From contig JAJTWR010000266.1 in assembly GCA_021613335.1 (NCBI GenBank), positions 5,761,501 through 5,825,500 on the forward strand: DNA of 64,000 nt, read 5' to 3'. The stretch's first letter is position 1. Each line of letters starts with the position of its first letter. Of this stretch, positions 11,731 through 23,264 are shown piece after piece. The notes beneath the pieces are model-generated. The model saw nothing but the letters and a program-made list of their open reading frames with translations. It made no database searches and was not told the DNA's origin. The DNA comes from Whitmania pigra (lineage: Eukaryota; Annelida; Clitellata; Hirudinida; Haemopidae). A program made the translations under genes and the position numbers.

Positions 11731-14700
11731 ATGTTAATAGTGCCAACTATCGATGAAGTTAGCCGTGTCCGCATGAGCAGATTGCTTGTTGCGCTTAACG
11801 CCTTTTATGTCGTTTGCGGCTTTCTTCTCTGCAGAACCTCTTTGAAGCTCCAGTCCATTATCGTTGACTTTAACAAACTTTTTCATGTTTCTTATGATAA
11901 CTATCTTGTCTCAATTTTAATTTTTTGCGGCTTGACCCTTATTGCCGGTAGCTTGGCGTGCATGTACTTCTTTCTAAGTGCTATGATTCCTTCTCAGGTT
12001 GGCCCTTTAGATTATTTACAACTTTTAGTCACCACATCTTGCTATTTCACATTTTTATATTTCTCAGAGAATTAAAAGTATGCATAAATACTTTTATTTG
12101 AGATTATATATGGCTCTGCAGTCAATCATTATTTTGGTCTGCGTCAGTCTCATGCCAAGAGAGAGAAATAATTTGAAAGCTTCCATCGAGGTAAGATTTT
12201 GCAGTTCGTCAAACTAGTGTTTTAAATTTCTCTTCGTTACTGCGCTCAGCATGGCATAACAGAATCTATGAAACAATACAAAATAAATTTGGAGAAGAAA
12301 AAGTTAATTGACTTACTTCAAATGAAATATTTCTGTTGTGGAAGTGATAAATACTCCGACTGGTTCCAGGTAACTTTGAATAAAAAACTTTTTTTGTATT
12401 TGTATTTAGCCGATTTTTAGAGAGCCTTTTGTATCCGAATAGGATGTGAAGGCACTTCTTAATCGATCCACCATTTATTTAGCGCCCCCTCCCTGGTGGT
12501 GCGAGCTGGGTTGCGACACGTAACGACAGTTGCTTTTACCGCCGTTCGCAGGCACACAACCCTCTGAGCCAACTCGCACTTTTGAATCTAAGTTTGAGTA
12601 AATTTTTTTCCAAAATCAGATTGCTTGGAACTCGGGTGAATTTATGGTGGACCTCGAGAAAAAACTTAAGTCGGGTCGGTATACAGAAGATGACGTTCCG
12701 TTTAGTTGTTGTGACCCAGACTCATCTCGCCCTTGTATCAACAGAAAAGTGCACGACAACAACGCCCATCCATCGTATGACTTCGCCGTTGATCTCACTC
12801 TCCACAAAATAGGATGCAAGTAAGTTTAATTATATTTGCTTCATCCTCTCTTTGAAATTACTGAATTTATAATCATTGGTCATCCGACAGCGGGTGCGTT
12901 CCCTTTAGGATGCTTCTTTCAATCACTTTTTTTTACAAGTGAATTGTAAATTATATTATTTCTCTGCCAATAAAAAAATAACTCACTGTGAAAAAAAATT
13001 ATATCTACCAAAGATACAGCGAAATATACATAGTTTCGTTTCGTTTTGAGTTACACATTCTGAATACCTGCAAATCGTATACCGTGGCTTGGGAAGGGTA
13101 ATTGCATTTGTACTTGGACTGTAAGTATTTGATCATTATGTCAAAATAGTATTCAATGTGTCGTTCTGACTCTGTGCATACATTAAGTAATGGTAAGTAA
13201 GTTTTCAACATAAGCAAATGCTCCATTATGCATGTGGGATGCAAAAACACGAAAGTTGAATATGTATTTGGAGGAAGCATTCTGAAGCGGTCTAATCATG
13301 AAAGAGATCTGGGGGTAATAATGCAGAACAATTGTAAAGCATCTCTACAGTGCATGGAAGTTGCTAAAAAAGCAGAGTACTTGGAATGATAAAGGGAACA
13401 GTAGTGAGTAAGAACAAGGATGTAATACTGAGATTGTATAAGGCATTAGTAAGGCCACACCTTGAGTACTGTGTGCAAGTGTGGAACCCTCATTTGAAAA
13501 AGGATGTAGAAGTGTTGGAAAGAGTACAAAGAAGGGCATCTAGGATGATAGAAGATTTTGGAAAGATGAGTTACGAGGAAAGATTAAATAGATGTAAATT
13601 AACGACTCTGGAAAAGGGAAGAAATAGAGGGGACCTCATCGAGACATTCAAAATTTTATCAGGAAGGGAAGGCCTTTTGCCTGAACAGTTTTTCGAAGCC
13701 ACAAAAAGTGCTTCTACTAGAGGGCACGATTGTAAATTATATAGGAAGGCTTCGGGAAACTTGAAAAACAATTATTTCAGTTCAAGGGTGGTTTCCTTAT
13801 GGAATAAACCAGATAAGGAAACCATCCATGCGGTCACAGTAGATAAATTCAAAATTTACTTAAGTAAATTCGGTTATTAGGACTAAAAAGAGTGGTTATT
13901 ACACAGATCTAGGTCTTCTTAACCACTATTGTTATGTTATGTTATGTTATGTTATGTTAAGTGAGGCAAAATTCTAATTAAATAAAACACGGCTTACTAA
14001 CGAAATTGTTAACATACAATTCTTGGTTCATCTTACTCTTATTTAATTTAATATTTAGCACTGCACGTATTTACTTGAACCAAATTCATTGAGGAGAGAA
14101 TAACTTTTCCGAAGGGCAAACCGTAAACTTGGTTGAGTTCATTGGTGACCCGTCATAAGGGTCATAAGGGCTGTTTTGACAGGACTATTTTTTCCTAGGC
14201 TATTTTGTCACCGGGCTGTTATGACGGGGTGCCGAGTTCATTCCCTTTGATTTGCATCATCACTAATACAAAAGGAGAACGATGGCATATTTCCAAGAAA
14301 AAGCAAATTTCATGGAATGGCCAGCGCATTCAAATAAATATATGTAAATCTGTGGCAGGACTCGTATGTTGTAACATACCAAAACCTATAGCCGGTTCAC
14401 AGGCGTCATCAATGATTACGACTTACGATCGGTAGGGCTTTTTACCGAAATCCCGACACCGATTTTGTACATGATATATTATTATTTTCTCTACACGTTA
14501 GCTTAATTTTATAAATTAAAATTATAGCTTATCAAATAACTCCTGCAAAAGTGTTCATGAAATCGTACTTTAATAATTTTATTTCAAAACTTAAAACTCT
14601 TTTTGTGACTACGATATATGTTTAATGGTAACATGTCGTTGCAGGGAAGCAATCGAAAGATACATGGACTCAAGATGTTTCTGGCCACTTATTGCTTCCA

Positions 14701-15203
14701 CGTCATTCTTTTTGATTATCTATCAACTCAATTTTATTTTTGCTAGTTTCTTGGATACATCAATTCGAATAGCGAAATCTTTCGGAGATGTCAGAAGTTC
14801 GACTCCAGCATTTTGTTGTGAATGCTGTTTCAAGTCCCCTAGCACCTCCACATCCGGAGATTTCGCCTCGGCTCTCTCATCTAATTCCGTCAATCCGTTC
14901 TACGTACCAAGTTATGGATGCCGTAACCAAAGCAATGCCGGTTTTGACCAAAATGCATCCAATAGTTACATTTCCGACATCAACCGTGACGCAACTTTTG
15001 AAACTTCTGCAAGTGTGAACTCTATTTTCTCAAAAATTCAGGAGATTGGAAATAACTCATTAAAAGAATTTGTTCAAAGCGATATTGAACAACCATCTAA
15101 GCTAAGACATAACATTGCCACTGGTAGTCTCCATTCAAGGTTATCCATTTTTCCGGAAGTTAAAATTGTTAGGTCTCTTCCAAAACTTTTTAAATATTAT
15201 TAA
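11731..15203 (+). CDS. Peripherin-2/ROM1-like tetraspanin, five exons
   Basis: Exons 11,731-11,997, 12,068-12,190, 12,250-12,369, 12,620-12,819 and 14,645-15,203 join in phase to 422 residues. Four membrane spans are visible: near VALNAFYVVCGFLL, SILIFCGLTLIAGSLACMYF and ALQSIIILVCVSL, plus FWPLIASTSFFLIIYQLNFI after the large loop. The large extracellular loop carries the tetraspanin CCG (YFCCGSDKYSDWF), then DVPFSCCDPDSSRPC and IGCK, the cysteine pattern of peripherin-2/ROM1, as well as NAHPSYDF, close to the vertebrate NNSAHYSYD. Peripherins shape high-curvature disc membranes in photoreceptors; invertebrate relatives are less studied. The C-terminal tail (about 150 residues, Ser/Asn-rich) is longer and not recognisable. 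Introns 1-3 are 70, 59 and 250 bp; introns 3 and 4 carry a SINE and a truncated LINE. The family call is firm; photoreceptor function is inference. Confidence 0.88.
12400..12590 (+). repeat. SINE-like dispersed repeat, copy 1 (in intron 3 of the tetraspanin)
   Basis: Shares its sequence with inverted copy 2 at about 46,640-46,860 and with partial copies near 55,550 and 62,700. Shared words include GTGCGAGCTGGGTTG, the CGTAACGAC-GTTGCTTTTACC block, GTTCGCAGGCAC and a TTTGTATTTGTATTTAGC end. It fills most of the 250-bp intron. It is GC-rich relative to its surroundings and non-coding. Confidence 0.7.
13180..13958 (+). mobile_element. 5'-truncated CR1-group LINE, 3' end of the RT ORF with a (TTATG)n tail, in intron 4
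   Basis: The open frame 13,386-13,880 and its frameshifted upstream part (about 13,190-13,385) encode the region after the RT palm that is typical of CR1-group LINEs: HERDLGVIMQ, LRLYKALVRPHLEYCVQVWN, LERVQRRASRMI, LTTLEKGRNRGDLIETFKIL and VVSLWN, ending FGY*. It ends in a short (TTATG)n repeat at about 13,929-13,957, as expected for a LINE 3' tail. It lies in the sense orientation inside the last intron of the tetraspanin gene. Confidence 0.85.
14155..14240. repeat. Short dispersed repeat (putative MITE piece) shared with 35.29-35.34 kb
   Basis: The stretch with TTTTTTCCTAGGC, a GTCACCGGG block and TGACGGGGT matches, in inverted order, the block at about 35,285-35,335 (TGCCTAGAAAAA, CCCGGCGACAAAACGACC, CCCCGTCA). 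Tail words of the same family recur at about 22,142 (GTCATCAAAACATAAAACTC). A small non-autonomous DNA element is the simplest reading. Confidence 0.35.
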
Positions 15204-15253
15204 TTACGCTTTGAAAAGTCAAATATGTTTTTTTTTCGCATTGAAAAGTTGTA

Positions 15254-15259
15254 AATAAA
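15254..15259 (+). other. Poly(A) signal of the tetraspanin gene
   Basis: AATAAA 51 bp after the tetraspanin stop codon, the only canonical signal close by. A 3' UTR of about 75 bp would result. Confidence 0.6.
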
Positions 15260-16830
15260 GTCGTCAATGTTTTGTAATGATTGATGACATCATCTAAACT
15301 AAAAATTTGAAATCGTAACAAATCTTAGGCGTTTTGTCCAAATAATTTAACATATAAACTCTCAAAATTTTGGGCGAAAGGCTGAACATTCCATGTAAAC
15401 GGCAATATGGCAACTCCTAAAATAACAGAACATTCTCGAAATGATATCAAGGTTAGAGCATAATAAATGTGTCTGCAATTAGTTACTGACTCTTATCTTG
15501 TTGGCTCCCAGAAGACTAGCGTCAGCAACATTCAAAATCGAGGGTCTAGAGTGAGGAATATGAATGTTATTCTGGAGAATTTGATAAGGTTTTTTGACAC
15601 AGATTTTAATCTTAAAACAGATAATCGAAAAAATCTATCCTTTCCAACTAACTGCTGCATTTGCTCGAACGCATTTAGAATCATTATCATCACTGGACAT
15701 TGACTCACAGCCATATCCATTTCGTCTTACTAACATTGTCTGCACCATTGGTTTGTTGAGTAAATTATTAAATTCTTAGTAAAACGTAGAAAGAACAATC
15801 AAGCAATTTATGAAAAGCACCATGATTTGACTTTTTCCATCAAACTATGTTTTATTTTTTGTCAAAGTATATTATTATTGATAAACTCAAAAAAATTATT
15901 TTTAAGCTGTTACGCAATTATCCAGATAAACGATAAATTAATAAGGCAAGCAAGCTTATTATATTATAAAGTTTTCAAAAAAAATGTTTTTTTATTTGTT
16001 GTATTATTAAAATATGTCCTTGTTTAAAAACATAAGAATTCGTTCCGCGTAAATGTTACAGCTCAAAATTATACAGTGTCTGAACTAATAAAATGGTTAC
16101 AAGCACACCATATATTTTCCTAAAATATTGATCAGATAAATGCAAAATTTGGAATTTGCTTATGTATATGTGAAAAGTTTCCTTTTGGTAGGACAAATAA
16201 TGCTTGCAAATTCATCAACTTATTTTAATTAGGCCATGGAAAATTCTACAAGGACTTTACAGATTTCGACGATATATACTATAACAACTTTTTACCAGTG
16301 TTTCAAAAATCCATTTCATAATAATTGCTCCATAAGATTTTGTAAATGGTGTTTTGGTTAAATATTATTTTTATCATGGATAGAAGTAACAGGAATATCA
16401 GCTACACAGAGAGATGAAAATTTCAGCCTTCAACACATAAACTTTACTCCTTAAAATGATTACAATGCCATTAAATAGAAATGTTCATATTGGTTCTACA
16501 TTTTTACAAGATTCCAAATGCTAAGGAGCGAAATATGTGTGAGGAAGATCTCAAACTCGCACCATATATTCAAATTTTCTTTCCGAGGCTTTCGGAGAAA
16601 ATATTACAGGAAATCAAATCGTAACAAGTTTGAAATTTGGTGTGTAAAAATAGATTATCTGCAACTACTATTGTAATAGTGGAATATTTAATAAATAGAA
16701 CCTTCAAACCTTGAAGGCCTTGGATATAAAAAACAAATCTCAAAAAGTAAACGCGTCGAGAGCCAACGAAATAGTCATTTTCACAGCTTTTGAACAAATA
16801 GTTTTTTTTGAAATTCGTAGTTGCGCCTTG
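15260..16830. other. Intergenic DNA, no gene recognised
   Basis: AT-rich interval between the tetraspanin gene and the L2-like LINE. Open frames are short and do not resemble known families. Confidence 0.5.
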
Positions 16831-16831
16831 A

Positions 16832-18404
16832 TTGTTGGTGGATTGTTTTGTGTGCGCCCTTACACCGATTGTGAAGGACCAGGACGTTGCTCTTAGAATG
16901 GGATGTCTGAACATCCGATCGATAAGGAAAAAGTTTGATGCCCTCTCGGAGATTATGGCTGCTGGCAAAGTCAATGTGCTGTCGGCGATTGAGACCTGGC
17001 ACGATGAGGGTTCCTTGGCAATTAATCTGCTACGAGGTCGAGGCTATTAGGTCATTGATCGCCCGAGACCTCGTGTAGGCCCTGCCCAGAAGTCCCTGAG
17101 GACAAACCATGGTGGCCTGGATGTACTGTCCTCCCCTTCAGTTAAACTGCAGCAGCAAAACCTCTGTTTCAACCCAACTACCTTTGAATCTCTTGCCGTT
17201 CACATAAACAAAGACGCCAAACACATAAACCTACTGACAATATACAGGACTGGAAACATAGAGACTCTGTTTTTCTCAGAACTCTCGGAGCTACTGCGTC
17301 GTTTTGTCATTGGCTCCCCGACACTGTTACTGGGGACATAAATATTCACCTCGAAAAGACTGATGATTCGAACAGCCTGGTCTTCAGTAATCTCATTTCA
17401 TCTTTTGGCCTCAGACAGATTGTTGCCGGTCCCACCCATGTTTGCGGTGGAACCCTTGACATTGTCCTTGAGAGAGACGATGATGGCTTACCTGTTACGG
17501 CGGTCGAGAAGTTGGAAAGTGGTCTTTCTGACCACAAACTTCTAACTTGGATGACCTCGTCCTCAGTCCCTCGTCACATATCAGATGCAAATAGGGTCAG
17601 GCTCTGGAGGAATCTTGAAATGCCTCTCTTTGAACGACTTCTCAGCACCTCTCCTTTGACCAACCCAGAGATGTGGACCTCCATGGATGCTGATTGCCTG
17701 GCTGAGCTTTACAATGACACTCTCAATGAGGTAGTTGAGAGGTCCCTCCCCCTATCGATGCCACGCTTCTACAAATACAGACAGCCATGGTTTGATGCTG
17801 AATGCATGAGGGTGAGATCACATCTGACTCGACTCAGAAGACGGCGTGCCAGCACCGACATCATCAGGGCTTGTGCCCGCTCGTATGCTGCTCTGCTACA
17901 TCAAAAGCGTCGTAACTATTATGCCAAGCGCATAGCAGAGGTGCGCCATCCTGCCAGAAGATGGAAGCTCATCGGAGATGCTACTGGTTTAGGCAGCGTC
18001 ACAAACAGATTGGCTGCTCCGGCCCCTTTAGTCTACCGCTAGTACCTTGACGGAAAATTGACTGCCATCCGTTCAGCCACGAGTGATGCTCCACCACCTC
18101 ACTTCCTTCCCTGTTTCACAGATTCGAGGCTGCAGCAATTTCTGAAGGTTGTGTCTGACATACGCATGGCACTTGATGCAGGTCAGGTCTCCCTCCTCCT
18201 TCTGCTGGACATGTCAGCGGCCTTTGACACCGTTGACCACGACATCCTCATCGCCAGGCTGGATGAAACATTTGGAGTTCGTCACAATGCACTGCAGTGG
18301 TTCAGAAATTATTTGTCGGAACGACATGAGACAATAGTGTCGTCACAATCTGCTAGTCCCACCCATCTTGTGCAATCGGGCGTTCCCCAGGGATCTGTCT
18401 TTTT
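16832..18404 (+). mobile_element. L2-like LINE (CR1/L2 clade), part 1: endonuclease and start of the RT, defective
   Basis: Encodes an apurinic-type endonuclease in broken frames: RMGCLNIRSIRKKFDALSEI, SAIETWHDEGSLAINLL, TNHGGLDVLSS, LESGLSDHKLL. The linker leads to VSLLLLLDMSAAFDTVDHDI and SGVPQGSV of the reverse transcriptase. In-frame stops (e.g. after RGRGY near 17,050) and frameshifts occur. Near 18,143 the linker motif LPCFTDSRLQQF runs directly into VVSDIRMALDAG, so the first RT motifs appear to be deleted. The element continues at 20,146 after an antisense LINE insertion. It is far more GC-rich than the flanks. Confidence 0.88.
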
Positions 18405-20145
18405 TTCAGGTTTGAATTCGTTTATTTTCAAAAAAACTATATTCAAATAGCCAAAAAAAAATCACACCAAAAAAAGATTCACAAATTCATTAATGAACTA
18501 TCCCAAGAGAATTAATTCCCGTCTAGGGGATAGGTTGTTTCAATTTGACAAATTTAAAGGGGCGTTTGAAAGGGTCTTTGCATATATATAAACTTCTAAT
18601 GGTAACGACAGGTGAAAATTAATGGCAACAACTGAAAGACGATGAATAATCGGAATAATGAATAAGCGATGTAATCAGCGAAGAAAAAACCAGGGTAATA
18701 AAATGAATGATAAGGTGGAAATGTGGATAACAGGTTCAACAGGTGGATATAATGTGTTTTTTAAGATGGGATTTAAATAGTGAGGAACTGTTTAGAGAAA
18801 CAAGGGACGACGGCAGAGAGGAGAACAAGAGTGGACCTTTGCAACATATGGAGAATTTTTTGAAGGTGGTACGGGAAAATTCAGATCTCAATTGATTGGA
18901 TGATCTAAGATTGTAAGAGTGGACATCTGATGATTTGAAAAACATATTATTAAAGGATGGAGGCAGCATGTTATGTTCATAATTGTATATGAAGAGGCAA
19001 GTTTGGAATTTATTGATCTGATATATATTTAGAATTCCATTTGAAATAAAAAAGTCCTTTGTATGGGCACGTGGATGGAGACGAAATATAGTACGAATTA
19101 TTCTTTTTTGGAGTGTAAGTAAGTGGATAAGTTTAGAGGGATAGGTAGAGGCCCAGGCGATATTACAATAGATGAGATAAGGATATATTAAAGAATAATA
19201 AAGCATAATGAGAATTTTTTTATCAACAAATGAAGAGACCCTTGACATGATGCCAATGTTTTTTGAAATTTTGGAGGCAACGTAATTGATATGCAAAAAC
19301 CAGTTTAATCTATCATCGATAATAATGCCGAGGAATTTGATAGAGGTGACATGTTTAATCTGTAAGTTGTTGATGCAAGGTTGAATACTATGGGTTCTGT
19401 CCTTATTTTTTGAGCAAAACAGCATAAAATTTGTCTTGTCGACATTTAAAGATAACTTATTGGCGCGAAACCAAGTGTCAACATTTGTTAACTCCCTATT
19501 GATGCTGATAATTAAGTCATTGAGATTTTTGCCAGAAGCAAATACATTTGTATCGTCTGCGAATAATAAAAATGTAAGTAAAGATGATGAGTTATGTAAA
19601 TCGTTAATATAAATTATGAATAGCAAGGGGCCAAGAATAGACCCTTGAGGAACGCCACAAGCTACGTCACTAAACGAAGATTCAAACCCATTAAATTCTG
19701 TCAATTGTTTACGACCCGACAAATAACTGGTGAACCACTTCAAAACACAACCACGCAAACCGTAATGATAAAGTTTCGACAAAAGTATCTCATGATTTAC
19801 GGTATCAAATGCCTTTGATAGATCGAGAAACACACCGATGGTGAACTCACCACGGTCCAGAGCGTCGGCAATTTTCGAATAAAGTAAGAGTAGAGGCATA
19901 TATGTTGAGTGATTTTTTCGAAATCCGAATTGTTTGTTATTGAGCAGACTAAACCTTGATAAGAAGGATTCAACTCGACGATATACGGCCTTCTCGAAAA
20001 TTTTTGAAAAATATGGCAGAATTGAGATAGGTCTGTAATTGCAGATCCTGTTCAGATCACCGGATTTATGCAATGGAATCACTTTGGCCAATTTTAAGTC
20101 ATCTGGTACACTCCCCGTCGACAGTGAACAATTGATCAGAGAGTC
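18405..20145 (-). mobile_element. 5'-truncated Jockey/CR1-superfamily LINE inserted antisense into the L2-like element
   Basis: The minus-strand frame 20,091-18,736 (451 codons) holds an intact-looking RT core: NYRPISILPYFSKIFEKAVY, NNKQFGFRKNHSTY, GVFLDLSKAFDTVNHEILLS, CGVPQGSILGPLLFIIYIND, LLFADDTNVFAS and RANKLSLNVDKTNFM. Coding sequence continues upstream without an ATG (...VPDDLKLAKVIPLHKSGDL), so the element is 5'-truncated in the RT. A T-run at 18,405-18,411 is the antisense poly(A) tail, after a 3' UTR of about 320 bp. GTCTT borders both sides, consistent with a short target duplication in GGATCTGTCTTAGGACC. A decayed relative lies at 7.4-8.1 kb. One of the youngest insertions in the window, because its RT frame is unbroken. 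Confidence 0.9.
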
Positions 20146-20655
20146 TTAGGACCAATATTGTTCACATTATATGTGGCTGACATTGAAAGCATCATCTCCA
20201 AACATAGACTTTTCAGTCATCAGTATGCCGATGACATTCAGATCTACGGCAACTCCAGACTTAAAGATGCCCCTACCCTTGTTGGTCGTTTGTCGGACTG
20301 CCTTCACGATATTATTTCCTGGACAGCCTCTAATAGGCTACTACTCAATGCTGACAAAACTGAAGCAATCTGGTTCGGCACCCCGGCTCGACGTGGTCAT
20401 ATCAGTGACCTACCGCTCCAGCTGGCGGGTTCTTCTATCACCCCTTCATGGACAGTCAGGAATCTGGGGGTCTACTTGGACTCTTCCTTTTCCATGAAGT
20501 CCCATGTAAATCGGGTTGCTGCTGCTTGCTATGCCAAGCTTCGCATCTTCAAGGAGGCGAAGCCATTCCTACCACCTGAGGCTTTCCGGTCTCTCACTAT
20601 TCAATTTATTCTATCGCGGCTTGACTACTGCAATTCTCTGCTGTTTAACGTCAAC
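20146..20655 (+). mobile_element. L2-like LINE, part 2: RT palm and thumb
   Basis: Resumes exactly where part 1 stops: GVPQGSV | LGPILF in the uninterrupted protein. It continues with LYVADIESII, the catalytic FSHQYADDIQIY, RLLLNADKTEAIWFG, NLGVYLDSSFSMKSH and [12 protein letters not shown]. It is cut near 20,655 by a hAT terminus and about 50 codons of the LINE are missing before part 3. Confidence 0.88.
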
Positions 20656-21115
20656 CACCAAGTCGCGGACCGGGGGGGTGGAGTTGAATATTATGTAATA
20701 AAATTACAAAAATTAATTATATAATTTCCTGCACGATTGGAGCCTGGTGAAGTTATGGGGCGAAGTTCAGTGTCCCACAATGAAAAGGAAAAAATATAAT
20801 AATGAAATTACTTTACTGTAATCACTTAATTAGATTAATTAAAAATTATTTTAAATTAAAAATTTAATTTAATAAATTAATTTAAAAAGTTTATCATTTT
20901 TTTGGGTAAGTTGATCGTTATTCTTAAAATGTTACAAAATCAGACTCAATAATTTTACCGAACACGCTAAGAAAGAGATGGCAGCGGTTGTTCTCAAGCC
21001 CTACAAACTATTTTAATTTTTTTAATAAAATAGAAATAATTTATTGTTCCTTGGGCGGCCCGGTACCATTTGATTCACGGACCGTTACCGGCGGACCAGG
21101 GGTTGAGAACCACTG
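20656..21115. mobile_element. hAT-type non-autonomous fragment nested in the L2-like LINE
   Basis: AT-rich insert with a GC-rich right end, GGTTGAGAACCACTG at about 21,099-21,113. This is the reverse complement of the common hAT terminus CAGTGGTTCTCAACC. The left border (CGCGGACCGGGGG) has lost the complementary terminus, and LINE sequence next to it is deleted. No coding capacity. Confidence 0.6.
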
Positions 21116-21615
21116 CTGTACAAGACGGTCCTCCTAGTCTACAAGGCCGCCACAGGTCAAGCCCCTCGGTACTTGACTGAATTACTGATCAGTACCACAG
21201 CTGTCCCTGGCAGGGCATCACTCCGCTCATCCGAGACTAGGACCCTGGTCGTTCCACGGTCTCGCAGTGTCAGGCAGGGTGATCGGGCCTTCTATGTCGC
21301 CGCTTCCGTGATCTGGAACCTGCTTCCTCCGAACATTCGTCGCTCAATCGTCAGAAGCCTTCAAATCCGGACTTAAAACCCATCTATTTGTGACCTCATA
21401 TCAATAATTCTTTAATCTATAGTTTGTTTTGTCCCCGTCTCTATTATTTTATTTTACTCCATTCTGTTCACTCACTTTTATTCTATTCTTATCTTATTTT
21501 ATTTTTATTTCATAGACTGCATATTTGTGAGCTCTTGTTCGCCGTGCCTTTACATCCCTTCGGGATTACATCGAGCACGTAAAATATTGGATAAATAAAT
21601 GTAAATGTAAATATT
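21116..21615 (+). mobile_element. L2-like LINE, part 3: RT C-terminus, 3' UTR and TAAATG tail
   Basis: Starts at YKTVLLVYKAATGQAPRYL and runs through RASLRSSETRTLVVPRSRS, RQGDRAFYVAASVIWNLLPP to a frameshifted C-terminus and a 3' UTR. The end (GGATAAATAAATGTAAATGTAAAT, 21,590-21,613) is the short-tandem 3' tail typical of CR1/L2 LINEs. Confidence 0.85.
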
Positions 21616-21769
21616 TTATTTTTAATCTTTATGGAAGTCACCAATGTTATTTCCACAACTTAAATGAGAAATAAACATTTAATTTTAGCAGATAACAAAT
21701 AGGAAGCTTGCTTGCGCCATGGGGTGGAATTTCTTCAAAAAGCCTAATGGGTTAGATCAAATGACTCAA

Positions 21770-22080
21770 TGAATTTTGAAAAATATTTATCTCGAAAGGG
21801 TGGACAAAATTTTTTTTTAATTAATTTTTTTCCATAGATCTAGGATTGCTTTACAACATATCACAATTTAAAAAAGTACTTTTCGCCTTAATAAAATAAA
21901 CTGACTTAGAAAAACGTTAGGTTTATGAAAATCAGGCACACATACATACATGTTATAACTATTGTTGTAAATATGGTAAAACAATGATTCTTGGTTTGTT
22001 TATCTAATTACAAGCTATTAAGTAATTTAGAATTGAATGTTTTGTGATTTACTATTTTGTCACTTTTTTAAATTAAATAT
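21770..22080 (+). repeat. Dispersed repeat, copy A (matches 53,050-53,345)
   Basis: About 300 bp align in direct orientation with 53,050-53,345. Shared words include TTATCTCGAAA, TTTTTCCATAGATCTAG, ATTGCTTTACAACATATC and ATCAGGCACACATAC. A weaker third copy of its right half lies at about 52,690-52,840. Non-coding. At 53 kb it sits beside Tc1-like coding debris, so it may derive from that transposon family (inference). Confidence 0.65.
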
Positions 22081-22194
22081 TTTGAAAACTAAGCACATTC
22101 GATTAATAAAAACTTGGCAATTTATTTATACTACCATTGCCATGTCATCAAAACATAAAACTCATCTAAACAGCTCAATAAAATGTATTGTAAA

Positions 22195-23173
22195 CAGTGA
22201 TGGGCAAATCGCGATTTAGGCAAGGTTGCGATTCGATTTGAACATTGTTGTATTCGATTTTGGCCTCCGCGATTTTGATTCGATTCGATTTGCCTTTTTT
22301 TTTATTCGATTTGCTTTTTCGAATCGAATCATTGAAATAAAGATGGTTATATATTTTTAATTTTTTTAAAATGGTTATAAATTTAAGAATTCTATATCTT
22401 TGGCGTGCTCCTCGTGCTCCTCTTTAAATAAACATTGTTGCAGGTTACATGCTTGTTGTTCTACTTGTAGCATTACCGCCTTTTAAATATGTCCGAGTTA
22501 GATAGAAGGAAATATGGGATTTTAGCGAAATTTTTTAAAGACAGCCAAAGGACGGAAAGCTGTTCGTTTTAACCAATTGTAGGAGTAAAATTCCACTAGT
22601 TTGACGAAGGCTTTCAGCTGAGAACAAAGACGGTTGCTTAAAGACACTTCGGGTCAAAACATACAGGAAAAAATATTTGTGCAGCTTTTGAGGAAATACT
22701 GTCAGAGTATGGGATACAGAGCATTGACATTGGATATGTTGTTACTGACAATGCCAGCAACATGCTTAAAGCCTTCAAAATATTTTCAGAGGAAGCTGCC
22801 AGGTTTGCGTTTGATCATAAGGAAGATAAAAGTGAAATGAGAGAACGTGATGAGGCTTCAGAGCCATTGAATGACATTGATGAAATTTCAGAATTTTTGT
22901 CAGATGAAAATTTCGATGACAATGAGGATATTCTTCAGGACAATCATGTTTTAGGAACAACGCAAACTGGGTTTAATGTTTTTTTTAAATGGTAATAAAA
23001 CTGTAAAAATGTCATAAATGAATGTTGGCTGTTAATTTCATTGTGTTTTGCTCGAAAAAATTTGCGAAGCTACGGCAGCAGTAAATTTTGGAAGAATTGA
23101 TTCGATTTGGGATTTGATTTGGTTGTTGATATTTGAATCATTTTACAATTGATTTGAGATTTGACCATCACTG
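22195..23173 (+). mobile_element. Internally deleted hAT transposon with intact terminal repeats and perfect 8-bp target duplication
   Basis: Both ends read CAGTGATGG-CAAATC in inverted orientation (22,195 onward; 23,173 backward) and are flanked on both sides by ATTGTAAA (22,187-22,194 and 23,174-23,181), the 8-bp duplication expected for hAT. Subterminal regions are rich in GATTCGATTTG words. The interior retains a transposase piece on the plus strand: EYGIQSIDIGYVVTDNASNM (frameshifted) and then MLKAFKIFSEEAARF, which matches the TVTDNGSNFVKAF region of hAT transposases, followed by an acidic stretch. The element is about 979 bp, so most of the transposase is gone. Confidence 0.88.
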
Positions 23174-23264
23174 ATTGTAAAAAATTAATAAACTAAATTA
23201 AATGTAAATTAGTCACATCAAATTAGTTAAATTGTAAGCAAGTCCGCGTAGATCTCCAGATAGA

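Noticed and set aside
11998..12075. Extension of tetraspanin exon 1 to the in-frame stop
   Set aside because: The reading beyond 11,997 is a 70-bp intron with a good GT/AG pair; exon 2 supplies the third membrane span that the family requires.
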